Positions 60,525 to 64,000 of a stretch of DNA of 64,000 bases are shown one piece after another. The DNA lies in contig CAJFGS010000010.1 in assembly GCA_904377855.1 (NCBI GenBank), positions 1,895 to 65,894 of the forward strand, read 5' to 3'. Numbering within the stretch: position 1 is the first letter of the stretch; each line of letters opens with the position of its first letter. A model generated the notes under the pieces. That model ran no database searches. It saw only the letters and a program-made list of their open reading frames with translations, and was not told where the DNA came from. Made by a program: the position numbers and the translations under genes. This DNA comes from Candidatus Avimonas merdigallinarum. Its GTDB lineage: Bacteria > Bacillota > Clostridia > Oscillospirales > Acutalibacteraceae.

Positions 60525-61274
60525 TTATGCCAATCCCGTCAGCCTGGCGGCGCCAGTAACGATGCCGCAGAGAAGCAGGCCGGTAACGGTCGGCACCAGC
60601 ATGGAAACAGCGGTCCATTTGAGGCTTCCGGTTTCCTTGCGGATGGTGAGGCAGGTGGTGGAGCAAGGCCAGTGCATGAGGGAAAACAGCATGGTGCATA
60701 CAGCGGTCAGCCAAGTCCACCCGTTGTCGACCAGCAGCGCCTTGAGGGAGGACAGGCTTTCCATTTCTGTTAGGCTTCCGGTAGCCATATATCCCATGAT
60801 TATCAGGGGAATGACGATTTCGTTGGCGGGAAACCCCAGGATGAACGCCATCAAGATAACGCCATCCAATCCGAAAAGCCGGGCAAACGGATCCAGAAAG
60901 CCGGTGCAGTGGGCCAACAGGCTCGTGCCGCCGGCTGTGACGTTTGCAAGGATCCAAATGAGCAGGCCGGCGGGAGCGGCGACGGCGGCCGCTCTGCCCA
61001 GCACGAAAAGCGTACGATCGAAAATAGAGCGGAGGATCACTTTTCCTACCTGCGGACGGCGGTAGGGGGGCAGTTCCAGTGTAAAAGAGGAGGGGACGCC
61101 CTTTAGAATCGTTTTGGACAGCAGGCGGGAAATTAGGAAGGTCATACCGATTCCCAAAACGATGACGCCGGTGAGCAGCAGCGTCGACAGCAGGCCGGAG
61201 GCCGGGCCGGCCGCAAAGCCGACAAAAAACATAGAAATGATGGCAATAAGGGTGGGGAATACGCCACCGGCCAA
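60525..61274 (-). pseudogene. feoB: Ferrous iron transporter FeoB, C-terminal fragment
   Basis: The frame encodes about 250 residues of the FeoB membrane part: FPTLIAIISMFFVGFAAGP, the ELPPYRRPQVGKVILRS segment, a gate domain with FILGFPANEIVIPLIIMGY, and the C-terminal FSLMHWPCSTTCLTIRKETGSLKW. Family members have a further 400 or more residues upstream (the G domain and first helices). Here the frame meets a TAA about five codons before the first listed codon (TTG), inside a stretch unlike FeoB. The break lies at the usual NGRFPT block, here AGGVFPT. The rest of feoB is not in the window. No normal start or ribosome site is seen. Confidence 0.88.
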
Positions 61275-61339
61275 AAGGCAATGTTACGCCGAATTTTGCG
61301 TCTTTGAACGCTATCGACGAGTAGATTGCTGACAGATCC
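61275..61339. other. Junction between feoB fragment and recombinase, possible attachment end
   Basis: This 65-base stretch separates FeoB similarity from the recombinase stop. It should contain one attachment half-site of the element. A short inverted repeat (CGACGAGTAG near 61316 with CTACTCGCCG near 61340) lies at the recombinase end. Confidence 0.45.
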
Positions 61340-62995
61340 CTACTCGCCGTCCATAAAAATATGAAAGTCTCTCCCGTCCCAGATAATTTTTTGAACCAAC
61401 AGCCGGATTAGGGTTCGCTTTTCATAAATGGACAGGTTGGAAAAATTGTTTTTCAAGCTGGATAAGGCCGCAGCTAGCAGTTCCACCTGTATTGCTTTAT
61501 CGGCCAACTTCGCCGTATTGCTTTGCAGCCGTTCACGCTCTTGCGCCAAGCCGGAGAGTTCCTTATCCAGTTCACCGATTTGGATATTGACACGCTGAAT
61601 AAAGGCGGGACTGAGATCGCGTTGCGACAGGGTACGCACCAGATTGTCCATTTCACCGCTGCACTTACTCATCCGTGCCTCGATGCTGTCCAGCGGGTTT
61701 TCCCGTATCTGTCCCTGCAAGTCGTGCTTCAGCTTTTCCAGCAGCTTGTAAATACTAGGGCTTTCGTCGGTGTACTTCATCAGGAATTCGCATACCATCT
61801 CATCGGCTTGTGCTCCGCCGATATTTTGGCAGCTACACAGCGCCGTTCCGCCCCGTAACTTGCTGCTGCACACATAGTCGAACAGCCCAGGCGTTGCCCC
61901 CTTGCCGGAACGGGCTTTGGCGAACAGTCGGCTCCCGCATTTTTCGCAGTAAATCAAGCCGGACAGCAGCGAATAATCGTTGTGCATTTTCGCAGGCTTT
62001 TTCCCTGTGGGAATATTGTCCTCAACAATATTCTGAACAGCCACCCACTTTTTGCCGGATACACGTCCTCTATGTTTGCCAATGGCGATGATCCATTTGT
62101 CCATTGACTGACGCGGGGCGTGTTTCTTTTTATAGTCTCGCTTGTTGTAAGCCAGAAGCCCATATTTCTCCGAACAATCCTTTTCCTCAAAGCAAACGTC
62201 GGAATTTTTGGCGGTGAAGTAATCCAAAGCGTCCTTGTCGGCCACACAATATACGGGATTTTGCAGGATTTCCTTGATGCCAGGCAGAGAATAATACCTA
62301 CCGCTGCGGGATCGGATGCCCTGTTTAATCAGATACTTACTTACACCGGAAATACTGTGGAGTTCTAAAAACTTCTCAAATATCCTGTCTACGGCGCGGA
62401 GCTCGTTAGGCTCGTCTTTCAGCTTACAAGAGGTTTTCACTTTTCCGTCAACGATGATCTCCTGCTGCTTTTCAGAGCTATATCCAGCCGGTGTCGTCCC
62501 ACCCAGCCACCGCCCCGTGCGGGCCAGCATGAGCATATTGTCCCGTACACGCTCTGCGATGGTTTCCCGTTCTAACTGGGCGAAAACCGATGCGATATAC
62601 ATCATGGCTTTTCCCATGGGCTTGGAGGTGTCAAATTCCTCTTTAATACAAACGAAAGAAATGCTGCGGTTGTTTAATTCTTCAATCAGAGCCGAAAAGT
62701 CACTGACGTTGCGGCTGATCCGGTCGAGCCGGTAGCAAACCACAAAGTCGGGCTTTTTCAGCTTGATATCCCGCAGCATCTGCTGAAACTGCGGCCTGTC
62801 CGTGTCCTTCGCGGAAAATCCTTCGTCCTCATAAATGCTGATGTCGGCGTCGTTCGTACCCGGAAACTTGGCATGAATGTATTGCCGGCACATTTCTATC
62901 TGATTTTCAATGCTTTCGCCTTTGCCGGTATAGACCGACTTGCGGCTGTAAATAAAAAACTGCACCTGCCTTTCGCCGCCTTCCCATTTATCCAT
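61340..62995 (-). mobile_element. Large serine recombinase
   Basis: The 551-residue protein has a resolvase catalytic domain (FFIYSRKSVYTGKGESIENQ with the serine at position 17, YRLDRISRNVSDFSALIEEL), a recombinase domain (about 175-290), a Cys4 zinc ribbon (CEKCGSRLFAK...CSSKLRGG) and a coiled coil (about 405-500), the order seen in phage and Tn4451/ICE-type integrases. It probably inserted an element into feoB. The first listed codon is ATG; GTG at residue 11 (VQFFIYSRKS) is another possible start. Only about 175 bases separate its start from the malic enzyme end, so no other element genes are visible. Confidence 0.93.
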
Positions 62996-63101
62996 ATCGC
63001 TGTGGTATTCCCGGCTAAAAAATCAGGGAACAAGACATTTATATGTGCATAGCTTTGTGGATATTAAGAGGGAATCGCGCAGATAGAAAGGCTCGGAAAC
63101 A

Positions 63102-63149
63102 AAAAACGCACTTACAGGTGCATTCGTTGCATCCTGTAAGTGCGTTTTT
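63102..63149. terminator. Bidirectional terminator of the malic enzyme gene
   Basis: A perfect 17-bp stem (63102-63118 with 63133-63149), with TGCA/TGCA continuing inwards and A and T flanks. Bases 62996-63101 hold no gene. Confidence 0.92.
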
Positions 63150-63171
63150 ATGAAATCTCGTTGTTCCCGTT

Positions 63172-64000
63172 TTAGATCCGGGCCACGCCGGTCTTCCGGG
63201 CGGCTTCGGCCACCGCCTCAGCCACCGCCTTGGACACGTTCCTATCCAAAGCGCTGGGGATGATATATTCCGGGGACAGCTCATCGTCGGTGACGAAGGA
63301 CGCGATGGCCTTGGCCGCGGCGATCTTCATCTCGTCGTTGATATCGCTGGCCCGCACGTCCAACGCTCCGCGGAAAATGCCCGGGAAAGCCAGCACATTG
63401 TTGATCTGGTTCGGGAAGTCGCTGCGCCCGGTCCCCACCACGGCGGCGCCGGCTTCCTTCGCCAGGTCGGGCATGATTTCCGGTACCGGATTGGCCATGG
63501 GGAAGAGGATGGGGTTGGGCGCCATGGACTGGACCATCTCCGGCGTCACGCAGCCGGGAGCGGACACGCCGATGAACACGTCGGCGCCCTTGAGCACGTC
63601 GGCCAGGGTGCCCTTGCGGCACTCCTGGTTGGTGATGGCAGCCATCTCCGCCTTTTCGGCGTTGAGGTTCTCACGGCCCTGGTAAATCGCGCCCTGCCGG
63701 TCGCACAGCACCACATCTTTGAGCCCCATGGCGATGAGCAGCCGGATAATGGCGATGCCGGCCGCCCCGGCGCCGCTGGTGACCACACGGATTTCCTCCA
63801 GCTTCTTGCCGGTCAGTTTCAGCGCATTGAGCATGGCGGCCAGAGTGACCACGGCAGTGCCGTGCTGGTCGTCGTGGAAAATCGGGATATCGCAGCATTC
63901 CTTGAGCCGCCGCTCGATCTCAAAACAGCGGGGGGCGGAGATGTCCTCCAGGTTGATGCCGCCGAAGCTGCCGGCCAGGAGCCGGACGGTGTTGACGATA
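63172..64000 (-). CDS. NAD(P)-dependent malic enzyme, C-terminal part (runs off the window)
   Basis: The enzyme oxidatively decarboxylates malate to pyruvate. The visible 276 residues start with the malic motif FGGINLEDISAPRCFEIE, then FHDDQHGTAVV, the Rossmann segment VVTSGAGAAGIAIIRLLIAMG, SAPGCVTPEMVQSMAPNPILFPMANPVPE and the end AARKTGVARI. The short bacterial form is about 390 residues, so roughly 110 are missing beyond base 64000. The gene is on the minus strand with the terminator at 63102-63149. Confidence 0.95.
   Translation of the reverse strand, partial: IVNTVRLLAGSFGGINLEDISAPRCFEIERRLKECCDIPIFHDDQHGTAVVTLAAMLNALKLTGKKLEEIRVVTSGAGAAGIAIIRLLIAMGLKDVVLCDRQGAIYQGRENLNAEKAEMAAITNQECRKGTLADVLKGADVFIGVSAPGCVTPEMVQSMAPNPILFPMANPVPEIMPDLAKEAGAAVVGTGRSDFPNQINNVLAFPGIFRGALDVRASDINDEMKIAAAKAIASFVTDDELSPEYIIPSALDRNVSKAVAEAVAEAARKTGVARI

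Noticed and set aside
61260-63018. Shared TATTCCC-type bases near both ends of the recombinase region as attachment repeats
   Set aside because: The match is only about eight bases and in inverted, not direct, orientation; chance is likely.
1-64000. CRISPR array, rRNA genes, prophage or replication origin
   Set aside because: No regularly spaced repeats, no rRNA sequence, no structural phage genes and no DnaA-box cluster were seen in the window.

Overview
The window looks like a chromosomal segment of an anaerobic, endospore-forming, Gram-positive bacterium of the class Clostridia, most likely the Oscillospirales/Ruminococcaceae group. The evidence is a complete spoIIIA operon with cwlD, an ispH-rpsA fusion, a T-box ahead of tyrS, SipW-type secretion, encoded CCA on the tRNAs and a GC-rich third codon position. 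GC-rich coding makes many long antisense reading frames, which were discarded. The genus is not assigned.

Layout. 114-2901: acetyltransferase, ispD-ispF (MEP isoprenoid pathway) and a Gfo/Idh oxidoreductase. 3132-9739: a von Willebrand A protein, a membrane-anchored MutS-like ATPase and a PHP/endonuclease-Q-like domain fused to a UvrD helicase. 9751-12923: a divergent AraC regulator and a ribokinase/SIS/RbsD-FucU sugar cluster separated by a perfect 23-bp palindrome. 12976-18326: terminator, an unassigned structured RNA candidate, then spoIIIAA-AH. 18452-29223: a long co-oriented housekeeping run (asp23-like, nusB, tsaD paralog, xseA, xseB, ispA, PAP2-related, dxs, tlyA, nadK, argR, recN). 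29492-34741: membrane protein, T-box and tyrS, a convergent internally deleted RNHCP-type gene behind an attenuator-like leader, yerC, a methyltransferase and hslO. 34965-35265: tRNA-Val, tRNA-Asp and tRNA-Phe, followed by three strong hairpins. 35867-40540: a five-gene accessory surface locus with a SipW-type signal peptidase, three proteins carrying SipW-type signal peptides and one small protein with a sorting-signal-like tail. 40901-45747: uvrB-uvrA. 45917-53869: DUF5685, J-domain protein, membrane protein, RpiR, HI0933-type flavoprotein, cmk, plsC and ispH-rpsA. 54111-60437: membrane protein, cwlD, radA, a HlyD/MacB-like pair and a DUF218 protein. 60525-64000: the 3' part of feoB cut off beside a large serine recombinase, then the C-terminal part of a malic enzyme that runs off the window.

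How the genes fit together. Five steps of isoprenoid supply (dxs, ispD, ispF, ispH, ispA) are spread over three operons. The spoIIIA genes encode the engulfment-stage channel and cwlD acts later in spore cortex formation. xseA/xseB, recN, uvrB/uvrA, radA and the helicase fusion give the window a strong DNA-repair content.

The best candidates for undescribed biology are the SipW surface locus, the nuclease-helicase fusion, the structured RNA upstream of spoIIIAA, the RNHCP leader together with its deleted gene, and the recombinase-truncated feoB. No searches could be run, so family names rest on motifs recalled from known proteins.
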